The translations under genes were made by a program, and so were the position numbers. Shown here piece after piece: positions 41,250 through 50,761 of a stretch of 64,000 nt of DNA. Origin of the DNA: Marinomonas fungiae. Its GTDB lineage: Bacteria > Pseudomonadota > Gammaproteobacteria > Pseudomonadales > Marinomonadaceae. Below the pieces are notes generated by a model. That model was not told the DNA's origin. It did not search any database and was given only the letters and a program-made list of their open reading frames with translations. Within the stretch, counting starts at the first letter, position 1. Every line of letters starts with the position of its first letter. Location: NCBI RefSeq assembly GCF_001418205.1, contig NZ_LIQF01000001.1, positions 278,863 to 342,862 of the forward strand, read 5' to 3'.

Positions 41250-42122
41250 ATGTTTCATGGCGCGATCACAGCTCTTATCACACCCTTTTCCAACAATCAG
41301 TTAGACGAAGCTGCCCTACGTCGTATCGTTCGCTGGCAGATTGATTCGGGCATTAACGGCCTTGTCCCAGTTGGCACAACCGGGGAAAGCCCAACCCTGA
41401 GTGAAGCTGAGCACAAACGAGTTATCGAGATTACCGTAGAAGAAGCAAACAAAGCGGTGCCAATCATCGCCGGTGCAGGTTCTAACAACCCTATCGAAGC
41501 CGTTGACTACTCAAGACACGCCGCCGAAGCTGGCGCCGATGCAGCGCTTCATGTGGCAGGTTACTACAATCGCCCCAACCAACGTGGCTTGTACGCGCAT
41601 TATGAGTATGTTCACAACAACACAGAACTACCGATCATCGTGTACAACATTCCGCCTCGCGCGGTGGTAGGCGTGGACGTTGCGACTATGGCCGAGCTTG
41701 CCAAACTTGAACGTATCGTCGGTGTAAAAGATGCTACTGGCGATCTGACACGTCCAATCCGCGAACGCGCCTTGATTAAAAAACCTTTCAGCTTTTTAAG
41801 TGGTGATGACGTAAGCTGCGTGGCTTATAACGTAGGTGGAGGCAATGGCTGCATTTCGGTCACGTCAAATATTGCCCCTAAACAAGTGGTAGAAATTCAT
41901 CGCCTATGCCGTGAAGGCAACTTTGTCGCAGCCGCCGCACTACAGGATAAATTGTTTGCCCTACATTCAGCGTTGTTTATTGAGCCAAACCCAGCTGGTC
42001 CTAAGTACGCTATGTCTTTACTAGGTCTCTGCTCTGATGAAGTGCGTCTACCTATGATGCCGCTATTAGACAGTACAAAAGAGACCATTCGCAACACAAT
42101 GAAAGCGTTAGAGCTAATCTAA
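41250..42122 (+). CDS. dapA: 4-hydroxy-tetrahydrodipicolinate synthase
   Basis: The protein has 290 residues from ATG 41250 (AGAGGTAACA upstream); the longer in-frame ATG at 41190 lies inside the leader hairpin and is not family sequence. VPVGTTGESPTLS and YNIPPRAV are DapA signatures, and the Schiff-base Lys lies in GVKDATGDL. The enzyme condenses pyruvate with aspartate semialdehyde toward diaminopimelate and lysine. A structured leader precedes it and a terminator follows. Confidence 0.96.
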   Translation: MFHGAITALITPFSNNQLDEAALRRIVRWQIDSGINGLVPVGTTGESPTLSEAEHKRVIEITVEEANKAVPIIAGAGSNNPIEAVDYSRHAAEAGADAALHVAGYYNRPNQRGLYAHYEYVHNNTELPIIVYNIPPRAVVGVDVATMAELAKLERIVGVKDATGDLTRPIRERALIKKPFSFLSGDDVSCVAYNVGGGNGCISVTSNIAPKQVVEIHRLCREGNFVAAAALQDKLFALHSALFIEPNPAGPKYAMSLLGLCSDEVRLPMMPLLDSTKETIRNTMKALELI

Positions 42123-42142
42123 CCTGAAGGTTTGAACCATAA

Positions 42143-42168
42143 AAAAGCAGCTCATAGGAGCTGCTTTT
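42143..42168. terminator. Bidirectional terminator between dapA and nadE
   Basis: AAAAGCAGCTC (42143-42153) pairs perfectly with GAGCTGCTTTT (42158-42168) around ATAG. It serves both convergent genes. Confidence 0.92.
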
Positions 42169-42192
42169 CGTTCACACATTCACGTCTTAACA

Positions 42193-43830
42193 TCACTCGC
42201 CAATATGCCAACCATTGGTAATTGGGTAACGACGATCTCGACCAAACCCACGCTCTGTGACACGCACCCCTGTCGGTGCTTGACGACGCTTGTATTCATT
42301 TAAATCGACCAGACGTAACACGCGATAAACCGTCTCACGATCAAATTCTTTTGACGCTAAGATTGCTTCTGCACTCATATCTTTTTCGATATACATGTGT
42401 AAGATGCTGTCCAGTACATCGTAGCTAGGCAACGAATCTTCGTCCACTTGATCTGGCGCCAATTCTGCACTCGGTGGACGCGTAATCACACGCTCAGGAA
42501 TCACATACCCTAACGTGTTACGGTAACGACTGAGGCGGAACACCAAAGTTTTAAACACGTCTTTCAGGACTGAGTAACCACCGACCATGTCGCCATACAG
42601 TGTTGCGTAACCTACGGCCATCTCACTCTTGTTACCAGTGGTCAGTACCATGTAGCCTTTCTTATTAGAAATGGCCATCAAGGTCACACCGCGGGTACGA
42701 GCTTGGAGGTTTTCTTCTGTGGTATCTCGGGCGTAGCCTTCAAATTCTGGTGCAAGAGTTTTCATAAACGCCGTCACCATTGGTTCGATTGGCAACACAC
42801 TGTACTCAACACCCAGCAATTTAGCTTCTTCTTCAGCGTCTTCAAGACTCATAGAAGAAGTGTAGGTGTACGGCATCATCACCGCTTGCACGCGATCAGC
42901 CCCAATGGCATCGACCGCAACCGCTAAAGATAACGCCGAATCAATGCCACCACTTAATCCCAATACAATACCTTTAAAGCGGTTTTTCTCGATGTAATCT
43001 CGTAAACCTGTGACCATGGCTTGGTAGACACTGGCTTCTACGTCTAGCGTTGGCGCAATGTCGCCAGCGAGTACTTCTAATCGACGCTCACGATCTTCAG
43101 CAATCGTAAAGTCAACACAGTACAACCCCGTCTCATACCAAGGCGCTTGGCGCACTTTGTGCCCTTGAGCATTGACAACAAAGGAACCGCCTTCATACAC
43201 CAACTCATCCTGCGCCCCCATATAATTGACGTATACGATCGGCAGTTGGTTCTCACTCGCACGGCGTTGCAGTAACTGCTCGCGCACGCCCATTTTTTCA
43301 ATATGATAAGGCGAAGCATTTAAGTTCAAAATTAATTCAGCGCCCGCCCCCTTTGCTTGGGCAATTGGCTCTGGATGCCAAATATCTTCACAGATACTGA
43401 GGCCAACTTTAGCGCCTTTGATATTGACGATGCACGGCGCAGTTCCCGCTTGGAAGTAGCGTTTATCATCAAATACCTGGAAGTTCGGCAGCTTCTGCTT
43501 GCAATACTCTCCTAGTATTTGACCTTGGTAAAACACACCTGCGCAGTTAAATAACTCGCCATCAATTTCTCGCGGATAACCGACCACCACATAAATGTCA
43601 TGAACTTGGTCTAAAATATTAGCTAAGGCCATTTCGATGCGTGGCGTCAAACTTGGACGAAGGAGTAAATCCTCTGGCGGATAACCAGTTAGGGTCAACT
43701 CAGGAAAAACGATCACATCTGCTTGTTGCTCATCTCTTGCTTTAAGAGACTGTGCAATCACAGATTCGGTGTTATTTTTGATGTCGCCAACTAGCATATC
43801 CAGTTGGGCCATGGCTACTCGAATAGTCAT
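42193..43830 (-). CDS. nadE: Glutamine-dependent NAD+ synthetase
   Basis: The protein has 545 residues. The N-terminal nitrilase-type glutaminase domain (about 1-260) has the Cys in LSICEDIWHPE, and the C-terminal synthetase has the PP-loop GLSGGIDSALSL. It converts deamido-NAD+ to NAD+ with ammonia from glutamine. The fused form is typical of many proteobacteria, unlike E. coli NadE. It is divergent from the small PP0621-like gene over 76 bases. Confidence 0.96.
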   Translation of the reverse strand: MTIRVAMAQLDMLVGDIKNNTESVIAQSLKARDEQQADVIVFPELTLTGYPPEDLLLRPSLTPRIEMALANILDQVHDIYVVVGYPREIDGELFNCAGVFYQGQILGEYCKQKLPNFQVFDDKRYFQAGTAPCIVNIKGAKVGLSICEDIWHPEPIAQAKGAGAELILNLNASPYHIEKMGVREQLLQRRASENQLPIVYVNYMGAQDELVYEGGSFVVNAQGHKVRQAPWYETGLYCVDFTIAEDRERRLEVLAGDIAPTLDVEASVYQAMVTGLRDYIEKNRFKGIVLGLSGGIDSALSLAVAVDAIGADRVQAVMMPYTYTSSMSLEDAEEEAKLLGVEYSVLPIEPMVTAFMKTLAPEFEGYARDTTEENLQARTRGVTLMAISNKKGYMVLTTGNKSEMAVGYATLYGDMVGGYSVLKDVFKTLVFRLSRYRNTLGYVIPERVITRPPSAELAPDQVDEDSLPSYDVLDSILHMYIEKDMSAEAILASKEFDRETVYRVLRLVDLNEYKRRQAPTGVRVTERGFGRDRRYPITNGWHIGE

Positions 43831-43906
43831 TACGTTGCTATCTCAGACACTCTGTTAGATTATATAGGTGTTATTGTCGTGGAATTACAAGGCTAAGGTA
43901 AAGGGC

Positions 43907-44152
43907 ATGATTGTACGTTTATTATTTTTTATTCTGGTTTTTGCCATTGGCTGGATAATTTATCGACAATTTGCAAAAGCCATTATGGCTAAATCCAAAT
44001 CGGTTAAGAAAATGCAGACCAAAAAGCCGCATGAAGAAGCCATGGTAAAATGCGCGACCTGCGGTACTTTTGTCCCTGCCAGTCACGCCGTCTACGATCA
44101 CAACCAAACGCCATTTTGCAGTGTTGAGCATAAAATCGAACATCAGTCGTGA
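43907..44152 (+). CDS. PP0621-like small membrane protein with zinc-ribbon-like motif
   Basis: The protein has 81 residues from ATG 43907 (AAGGTAAAGGG upstream); the longer frame from 43868 adds a non-conserved basic extension. An N-terminal helix (about 2-20) is followed by a basic stretch and KCATCGTFVPASHAV...FCSVEH, a Cys-x2-Cys plus Cys/His pattern. Function unknown. It is convergent with the pseudopilin operon, 7 bases away. Confidence 0.7.
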   Translation: MIVRLLFFILVFAIGWIIYRQFAKAIMAKSKSVKKMQTKKPHEEAMVKCATCGTFVPASHAVYDHNQTPFCSVEHKIEHQS

Positions 44153-44159
44153 TCGAAAT

Positions 44160-44558
44160 TTAGTACGTTAACCACATCTGCTTTGTCTCGCCGCTATCAT
44201 GCTGCCACCAGCAACGCACCCGCTGCTGGTCTCTGGTAGCGCACCAACGCTCAACGTTAAGGTGCTCAATACGCTGTTTTTGCAACCAAGCAGCGCCTGA
44301 CGAAAACTGTCGAAGCTGCCAATAACCACTTTGGGGACGACAAAAGCCTGTGCAATTTAATGATCCGACAGCAACCGCAGGCATTGTAGATAACATCTGA
44401 TAAATATCCCGCCAAATGATTTGAGGTTGTTGCTGTGCCTTTTGGGTTTGCCACAAGCTTTCCTCTTGAAGTGACGACTGATGACTCACCAATAGTGCAC
44501 TCAGCATAATGACCATCAGCAAGATCGGCATAGACACCCAACCATGATTAGGTTTCAT
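44160..44558 (-). CDS. DUF2509/PilX-like minor pseudopilin-associated protein
   Basis: The protein has 132 residues. A short basic start, HGWVSMPILLMVIMLSALLV (a membrane helix) and a Cys-containing periplasmic part recall YgdB (DUF2509), the third gene of the ppdA-ppdB-ygdB-ppdC cluster. The prepilin Glu at +5 is absent (Pro instead), as is common for PilX-type members. It overlaps the preceding PilW-like gene by 11 bases, so it is last in a four-gene operon. Confidence 0.6.
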   Translation of the reverse strand: MKPNHGWVSMPILLMVIMLSALLVSHQSSLQEESLWQTQKAQQQPQIIWRDIYQMLSTMPAVAVGSLNCTGFCRPQSGYWQLRQFSSGAAWLQKQRIEHLNVERWCATRDQQRVRCWWQHDSGETKQMWLTY

Positions 44559-45432
44559 TGGTTTTCCCTACCGATGCCAACAGTTTGCCAACTTTAAAAC
44601 AAAGCCCATCATAGTGCCATTGATCCCCTCTTAAGGTTTGATAGGACTGACTTTGAGCCGCCAACTCACATTCTGCGGCGCCATATAAATATTCCACTAA
44701 GATACCAACAAGCTGCGCTGTCGGCACGGTGCCATAATCCACCAACACTTCATCAGCGATACCATCTAAATTACGATCCAAAACTGGGTAAAACCGCACA
44801 TGCTCCAGACCGGTCATTAATTCTAACGCGTTTCCGGACTTTTCCGGTCGGCGCCAAAAAGCATTGAATTGTGACTTCCCCTCTTTCACAAACCAGTAGA
44901 ACCCCTCCGCACTGTATACCAACACCTCTCCTGTTAAAGCAGGCCCTGTATTCCAAGCTTTCAACACACCATTATTACTCGACAATACCTTAGCAACAGA
45001 GCTCTGGTCGCAACTACTGACATGCACCGAATCCCCAACCCCTATGCCCTCACATGCCATGTTGACATCTATTTCATGCTCGTCAGACCAACCATAAGCG
45101 GCACATAACCCAAAATCCTTGCCATATAACCAGTCTGAGCCAAGATCAAGTTGATCTGTAGTTAAACGAGCGGGCTTAGATTGACCATTACCAACTTCCA
45201 GCCACTCATTGGAGCTAAAACAGCCAACACTACCCAAACGCTGAAACTGAGCTTGAAACTGGTCATCTAGCGATGCATTCAATGCCATCAAATCAAGTAT
45301 CTTTTGCCGCTTAGACAAACTCAGTTCCATACTTTGAATAAACGGAATCACAATCCCAATTAGGCCCGTCAATACTGCAATAGCCACTAAGGATTCGATC
45401 AACAAATATCCAGACCGAGTTGCTTTCACCAT
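44548..45432 (-). CDS. PilW/PpdB-like prepilin
   Basis: The protein has 294 residues from ATG 45432, which overlaps the stop of the upstream gene; the longer frame from 45489 is rejected because its extra residues break the short leader. The prepilin motif is RSG|YLLIESL with Glu at +5, followed by a helix. The remaining part, with several Cys, should be periplasmic. Type II/IV systems use such minor pilins to prime pilus assembly. Confidence 0.75.
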   Translation of the reverse strand: MVKATRSGYLLIESLVAIAVLTGLIGIVIPFIQSMELSLSKRQKILDLMALNASLDDQFQAQFQRLGSVGCFSSNEWLEVGNGQSKPARLTTDQLDLGSDWLYGKDFGLCAAYGWSDEHEIDVNMACEGIGVGDSVHVSSCDQSSVAKVLSSNNGVLKAWNTGPALTGEVLVYSAEGFYWFVKEGKSQFNAFWRRPEKSGNALELMTGLEHVRFYPVLDRNLDGIADEVLVDYGTVPTAQLVGILVEYLYGAAECELAAQSQSYQTLRGDQWHYDGLCFKVGKLLASVGKTNET

Positions 45433-45719
45433 TTGCTTAACTCGTATTGCAGTACTCGTTGTAATTGCGTTCCTCGACACACCTGACACAACGTTGCGGC
45501 AGATATCGTCGAATCAATACTGGGACTCTGAGCAAAGGTTTTGGACATTTGCTCGGACAAAGCGTTTTGGACGTTGTGATGGTGTTTCGCCTGGAGCTCT
45601 ATTATTTGTTTCGTCAGTTGATTAAGTTGGTATTGCGTAGCGCTGATGACCATAGCCACACAAGCCATCGCCAAGACGGCCTCCAACAGGATCCACCCCT
45701 GCAGACGATGCTGTCTCAT
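45426..45719 (-). CDS. Small prepilin-like protein (PilV/PpdC-like)
   Basis: The protein has 97 residues from ATG 45719, which is preceded by AAGGAG and overlaps the stop of the first gene (ATGA). The prepilin motif LQG|WILLEAVLAM has Glu at +5 and is followed by a helix. The rest contains two Cys in CQVC. It forms one transcript with its neighbours. Confidence 0.68.
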   Translation of the reverse strand: MRQHRLQGWILLEAVLAMACVAMVISATQYQLNQLTKQIIELQAKHHHNVQNALSEQMSKTFAQSPSIDSTISAATLCQVCRGTQLQRVLQYELSKW

Positions 45720-46219
45720 AAGCACTCCTTGGCATCATAACGTTGATCATCAAGATATGCGCGACCACTTTGATTAACCAAGATACGCAGTGCCTCGGCT
45801 TGTGCTCGACACAAATAGAAGGAGCCATTTTGATAACTTGACAGGCCTGTCGGTAAGAATTGCAAATATGCTCGTTGAGCGGGAAAACCACGCCAAACAA
45901 TCGTTGTTTCAGGAGAGAATTTTTGCGTCTGCAATGCACCCGCTTGATTGGTGATGCGAATGAAAGCCTGTTGCTGCCATGCGCCGTTACAATTCGCCCC
46001 ACCGCATAGCAAAACTGACTGCCCACTACTCATAGCCAAACTTCTGGCGCGGGAAATAAGCAACAATAGATCACTAACATCTTGCGATAAGATACGCCGG
46101 GCTTGCCAGCGCTGGTAATAACCAACAATATTTGAAGAAAGAAAAGCCGAAGAAACAATTGAGATCATAGCGACCACAATAAGTAACTCCAGCAGGGAAA
46201 ACCCCTTGCAGGAATTCAT
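45716..46219 (-). CDS. GspH/FimT family prepilin
   Basis: The protein has 167 residues with a strong AAGGAG before the ATG. The leader and motif MNSCKG|FSLLELLIVVAM are a perfect class III prepilin signal. The GspH/FimT-type globular part includes cysteines such as CGGANC. It is first in the four-gene minor-pseudopilin operon, which would support type IV pili or a related DNA-uptake machine. The main pilin genes are not in the window. Confidence 0.8.
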   Translation of the reverse strand: MNSCKGFSLLELLIVVAMISIVSSAFLSSNIVGYYQRWQARRILSQDVSDLLLLISRARSLAMSSGQSVLLCGGANCNGAWQQQAFIRITNQAGALQTQKFSPETTIVWRGFPAQRAYLQFLPTGLSSYQNGSFYLCRAQAEALRILVNQSGRAYLDDQRYDAKECL

Positions 46220-46281
46220 GACACACTCCTTATGTCATTAAAGCCAGCATCCTTGCTAGCCGATAAATGAAGACGTCTAGG

Positions 46282-47580
46282 TTAACTCTTCAGGGTAGTC
46301 TGTGTTTCATCTGACGCAGCAGCATCCTCAACCAAATTTTCAGCATCGGTTACACTATCCGCCGCATTCTGCGTTGACTCAGGCATTAACCACTGACTAA
46401 TACGGTCTATCATCTGCTGCTGATATTCAAATACCTGCTGAAGATCTTCCATTTTCTGGGCTTGCTGTTCACGCATTGCCATAATATCTGACATAGTACT
46501 TTTCACTACTTGACGGTAATCATCAAACAGCTCAGACGTTTTGTTCACAGCCTCTTCCAACGCTTGACGATACTCGCCTAACGGCTCTTGGATAGAGCGC
46601 ATACCCGAATTTTGACCGTATGCAGAAACCGCTTGAGAGGTTTTCATAGTCTGACTGGTCTGCAGTGACATCGAAAAGCTGGCTAACTGAGACGCATCAA
46701 AGCCCATATCAAAGCCTTTTTGCAACGCTCCAGCCACATCACCATCATAAAACAAATCCGAAACCTTCCCGACCGATTTCATCATGTCTTGAATGGCGGC
46801 TAATTCATCATCATTCAAATCGCCCTCGACGCTAAAATCAAAGGCGAAGGATTGGCTTGAACTTTCATAACGGGAGTAAGTCAGACCATTTTCACTCATG
46901 CTAGCCGACTCACCCTGAGAACTAGCATTAAGCGAATACAAATTCAATTTCACAACATCCCCTTCTTGGGTTGTCATTTGAATTTGCGAGTAGTCTTCAC
47001 GGCGATAGCTCATTTCTGAAGCCATAGACACTTGTGAGGCTGCATTGACATCCGCAGGTTCAAAAAAGGTTTGTCTCAATGCTTCAAAGCCTTCATCTAA
47101 TAGACTCTGCGTTTCTTCAATGCCTTCTTGTACGCCACCGTTCACCAACCAACCGAGTGCATCTAGTTTTTCTTTGGCATCATCCATACCTTTTTGCACG
47201 GCTTCTTTTGCCGTATCAAACACTGCCGCTAAACGTTCATCATTGGCGCCATTCTTCTGGAGCTTTTCCATGTAATTGCCCACGTGAGACATAATACGTT
47301 GCGCAACTTTTTCCGGTGAAAAATCATTCTCACTTTTACTAGTCGCCGTCGTTGCCTGCTCAGAGGCCTGAGCACTAGGCGCGCTAAAAGAAGCCGTTAG
47401 CCTTGCTGACAAAGACTGTTGAATGACACCCATGGAGCGATAAGAAGACGAAGAAGGCACATAACCATCCGCTCCCCACTGCTTCGCCGCTTTGGCCTGA
47501 TCAGTCGTTGAAGTTTGGTTGTGGTTATTAGCTCTAAATGAAGGCATGGCATGACCAAGGCCTTTTAATGGATCAGACAT
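46282..47580 (-). CDS. DUF5610 family protein
   Basis: The protein has 432 residues, Ser/Gln/Ala rich, with no signal or membrane helix. The segment FSPEKVAQRIMSHVGNYMEKLQKNG followed by EKLDALGWLVNGGVQEGIEETQ (about 87-165) matches the DUF5610 domain found in flagellated gammaproteobacteria. The middle is low complexity and the C-terminus (about 335-410) is a coiled coil. Function is unknown. Confidence 0.7.
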   Translation of the reverse strand: MSDPLKGLGHAMPSFRANNHNQTSTTDQAKAAKQWGADGYVPSSSSYRSMGVIQQSLSARLTASFSAPSAQASEQATTATSKSENDFSPEKVAQRIMSHVGNYMEKLQKNGANDERLAAVFDTAKEAVQKGMDDAKEKLDALGWLVNGGVQEGIEETQSLLDEGFEALRQTFFEPADVNAASQVSMASEMSYRREDYSQIQMTTQEGDVVKLNLYSLNASSQGESASMSENGLTYSRYESSSQSFAFDFSVEGDLNDDELAAIQDMMKSVGKVSDLFYDGDVAGALQKGFDMGFDASQLASFSMSLQTSQTMKTSQAVSAYGQNSGMRSIQEPLGEYRQALEEAVNKTSELFDDYRQVVKSTMSDIMAMREQQAQKMEDLQQVFEYQQQMIDRISQWLMPESTQNAADSVTDAENLVEDAAASDETQTTLKS

Positions 47581-47660
47581 ACTCCTTCCCCGTTTAAAAA
47601 TTTACCGTTGTATAATTATCGTCCAATACCCTCAAAGCTTTAGCTAAAAATTTAATCTTT

Positions 47661-48521
47661 TTATGCAAACCATTGCGAAAGGTATTTCGCTATCTGACGA
47701 GGTTTTTGAAACGGTAAAGAATGATCACAGCCTGTCACGCTTTTGTGCAGCCAACCTTCTCGTTTTTTGGCCAACTCGTCATAATGCGCGCGGAGCAGGT
47801 CGTGGCTCAACTCACCCGACAGTAAAAATACCTGATCCGCTTGGGCCAACATTTCATCCCTTAGAGAAACATTTTGCGACACCCGTTCGACCCAATCCGT
47901 AACCGCATCTAAAGCATAACTAAAACCAATCGGGCGATGCGCTAAGCGACTCTGAGTAGTGGCCTCTGCCACAGGATGTTTGCGTCGATTAGGGGCTACA
48001 CCATCCATAAAATGGGCTATTCCAAGTTCTACATCCCCCGTTTCACGAATGGTTTCTGAGGCAACACGGTAACGTTGACGCACCTCAGCCAAGGTATCGA
48101 CACACTCTCGCTCTAAAGAGGCTGGCTCCATTAATGCTAGACGATGAGTTACGCCTTGCGTTCGACGAAGCTCAGCGTTTAGGTGCAATGCGACCAAGCC
48201 CCCCAATGAATATCCGATGACATCGAACTCATGCCACGATAAATGCGCCAACAACTGAGCGACCTCTTCAGAGAGTTGATCAATACTTAACGGTGCTTCT
48301 CTTTGCTGATGGAAGAATGACGACCCCATTCCATTCAAGTCAGGAATTAAAATCCAGCGCCAATGGTTTAGATACTCCAGCATTGGCCCGTAAGTAAGTT
48401 CGCCTGCGACCCCCGCCCCATGCAGCATTAAACATGCGCTATCCGTTTTACTATTAGGCACTTCAATCAAGTGATAGGCCAACTCGGTGTCGGCTAATGG
48501 CAAAATTTTTGTCTCGAACAC
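47661..48521 (-). CDS. Alpha/beta hydrolase
   Basis: The protein has 286 residues from GTG 48521 (AGGAAG upstream); an ATG at 48548 is an alternative with a weak site. The hydrolase core shows an oxyanion HGAG segment, the nucleophile elbow GYSLGG and the catalytic His in GCDHSLPF. Substrate is unknown. The gene is divergent from pabB. Confidence 0.8.
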   Translation of the reverse strand: MFETKILPLADTELAYHLIEVPNSKTDSACLMLHGAGVAGELTYGPMLEYLNHWRWILIPDLNGMGSSFFHQQREAPLSIDQLSEEVAQLLAHLSWHEFDVIGYSLGGLVALHLNAELRRTQGVTHRLALMEPASLERECVDTLAEVRQRYRVASETIRETGDVELGIAHFMDGVAPNRRKHPVAEATTQSRLAHRPIGFSYALDAVTDWVERVSQNVSLRDEMLAQADQVFLLSGELSHDLLRAHYDELAKKREGWLHKSVTGCDHSLPFQKPRQIAKYLSQWFA

Positions 48522-48610
48522 TTTAATTCTTCCTACTCGTTCCCACATTTCAGGGTAAAATAGCGCTATTAAACGCTTGAAAACTCTTTAAATATACGTG
48601 GTTCCTAATT

Positions 48611-50005
48611 ATGGCAGAAGTCAAACTCATTAGTTTGCCTTATGAAAGCACCCTAACTCGTCTGTTCCCTAAGTTCAGCGATCTTCCCTATCCAATTCTC
48701 TTTGATAGCAATGTTGAGGCATTTGCAGATACTCGCTGGGATATTTTAAGCGCAGCCCCTTTGGCCGTACTTGAAGCACACGCGAAGGAGTTTGCTCTGA
48801 GCTGGTCTGTCGAACCATTGTTTGAGACGCACAGTACCGATAATCCTATGTTACTGTTGAGCGAATTGGTGGAGATTCTAACCAAACAAAGTTGGGCAGA
48901 TGACACGTCTTTAGTTTTCAATGGCGGTTTACTCGGTTACTACGGATACGAAGCGGGACGCTATGTTGAGCGTCTACCCGAAAACGTGATTGAAGATGTT
49001 CAGCTCCCCACCATTCTACTAGGGCTTTACGGCTGGGCCATCGTCACTGACCATCAAGAAAAAACCACGGTTTTAGTCATCACCCCTTGGTGCCAATTCA
49101 GCGAAAATGAATTGCTAGCGCGCTTGGCTCAATTAGACGATTCCAACCTTTCTAAACCCTTCCATTTAGAAAGCCCATTTGTCGCCAACATGAGCGCTGA
49201 AGGCTACGCAGAACGCTTCTACAAAGTTCAGGATTACATTCAGGCAGGCGATTGCTATCAAGTCAATTTAACCCAACGTTTCAGTGCGCCTTACAGCGGT
49301 CAAACTTGGCAAGCCTACTTAGCCGTTAAAGCAAGCTGCCCAACCCCCTTTGGTGCTTACTTCCAACTTCCCGATGGTCGTGCAGTGTCTTCGCACTCTC
49401 CGGAGCGCTTTATATTGTGCGACAACGGGCGTATAGAGTCTAAACCGATTAAGGGAACTCGACCACGAGGCGCCACGCCTACAGAAGACCAAGCCTATGC
49501 AGATGAACTGATGGCCTCCGAAAAAGACCGAGCAGAAAATCTAATGATCGTTGACTTGCTTCGCAACGACCTTGGCAAGAATTGCGTTACAGGTAGCGTC
49601 AAAGTACCCAAGCTATTTGCCCTAGAAAGCTATGCTAATGTGCATCATATGGTGTCGACTGTTGAAGGTCGTATTGAGAAAAAAAGCGATGCTTTAAAAG
49701 TCTTCCAAGAAAGCTTTCCCGGGGGCTCTATTACGGGCGCACCCAAAGTACGAGCAATGGAAATTATTGATGAACTAGAGCCCCATGAGCGCAGTGCCTA
49801 CTGCGGCTCTATGATTTACTTTGGCTGTAACGGCCAAATGGACTCCAGCATCATGATTCGTACCTTGATTGCAGACGGCCAGAAAATACACTGCTGGGCG
49901 GGCGGAGGGCTGGTAGCGGACTCTGTTTGTGAAGAAGAGTATCAAGAAACCTTTACTAAAATTGGCCGCTTAACCCATACTCTAGAAAAGGAATTCCTCA
50001 GGTAG
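48611..50005 (+). CDS. pabB: Aminodeoxychorismate synthase component I
   Basis: The protein has 464 residues of the chorismate-binding enzyme family. PIKGTRPRG (the Lys of the PIKGT motif marks PabB over TrpE) and EKDRAENLMIVDLLRNDLG are visible. It makes 4-amino-4-deoxychorismate for folate synthesis. Its partner glutaminase (pabA) is not in the window. The Nudix gene follows by 6 bases. Confidence 0.95.
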   Translation: MAEVKLISLPYESTLTRLFPKFSDLPYPILFDSNVEAFADTRWDILSAAPLAVLEAHAKEFALSWSVEPLFETHSTDNPMLLLSELVEILTKQSWADDTSLVFNGGLLGYYGYEAGRYVERLPENVIEDVQLPTILLGLYGWAIVTDHQEKTTVLVITPWCQFSENELLARLAQLDDSNLSKPFHLESPFVANMSAEGYAERFYKVQDYIQAGDCYQVNLTQRFSAPYSGQTWQAYLAVKASCPTPFGAYFQLPDGRAVSSHSPERFILCDNGRIESKPIKGTRPRGATPTEDQAYADELMASEKDRAENLMIVDLLRNDLGKNCVTGSVKVPKLFALESYANVHHMVSTVEGRIEKKSDALKVFQESFPGGSITGAPKVRAMEIIDELEPHERSAYCGSMIYFGCNGQMDSSIMIRTLIADGQKIHCWAGGGLVADSVCEEEYQETFTKIGRLTHTLEKEFLR

Positions 50006-50011
50006 CGACTT

Positions 50012-50662
50012 ATGGTGGACGTCTCAACATTTTTAGAATCTCCCCCTATAACGCCGACAATTGATGAAATTCGCGCGGCGTTAGTTAATGAAACGTCCCA
50101 GCAGATTTACAACCCTGACCAGGACATCGCCCCACACGCTTATCGACACGATTACCGAGCAGCGGCGGTATTAATTCCGATCTATCACTGCTCAAACGAT
50201 AACGAACTAAAGGTATTACTGACGCAGCGTTCATTGCATATGCGTAATCATCCGGGACAAATAGCTTTTCCTGGTGGCAAACACGACCCTGAAGATGCCA
50301 GCATTCAGTACACTGCCTTAAGGGAAACTCTTGAAGAAGTTGGCCTCGCGCCAGATTGTTTTGAGTTACTAGGTGAACTGGGGGAGTATCGTTCCATCTC
50401 AGGTTTTTGTATCAAGCCTGTGGTGGCTGAAATGACCCGTATGAGCGAACTTAGCATCAGTGAAGATGAAGTGGAACAAGTACATTGGGTTCCCCTAAAC
50501 CACTTACTTAACCCGCAAAACTTCACCTATGTTGAAAGAGAAATCGGAGACCTAAAGCGCGGTTATTTTGAAATTTCTTATCACGGTTTACGCATTTGGG
50601 GGGTTACGGCTGGCATTATTTTTGGGCTCTACCAAGCAATTGAAAATCATTCTCGCAAATAG
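50012..50662 (+). CDS. CoA pyrophosphatase (NudL-like Nudix hydrolase)
   Basis: The protein has 216 residues. The Nudix box runs GKHDPEDASIQYTALRETLEEVGL (about 90-113), and RNHPGQIAFPGG before it marks the CoA-pyrophosphatase subgroup. It probably cleaves CoA or related dinucleotides. It is likely cotranscribed with pabB. Confidence 0.88.
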   Translation: MVDVSTFLESPPITPTIDEIRAALVNETSQQIYNPDQDIAPHAYRHDYRAAAVLIPIYHCSNDNELKVLLTQRSLHMRNHPGQIAFPGGKHDPEDASIQYTALRETLEEVGLAPDCFELLGELGEYRSISGFCIKPVVAEMTRMSELSISEDEVEQVHWVPLNHLLNPQNFTYVEREIGDLKRGYFEISYHGLRIWGVTAGIIFGLYQAIENHSRK

Positions 50663-50761
50663 TGCTATTGCATTATAAGGTTAGGCGGCATTTGTATTTT
50701 ATATCCCGCTTTGAACTTGCTATGGTACAGCCAAATTTGATCAAGACTAGGATAGCAAACC

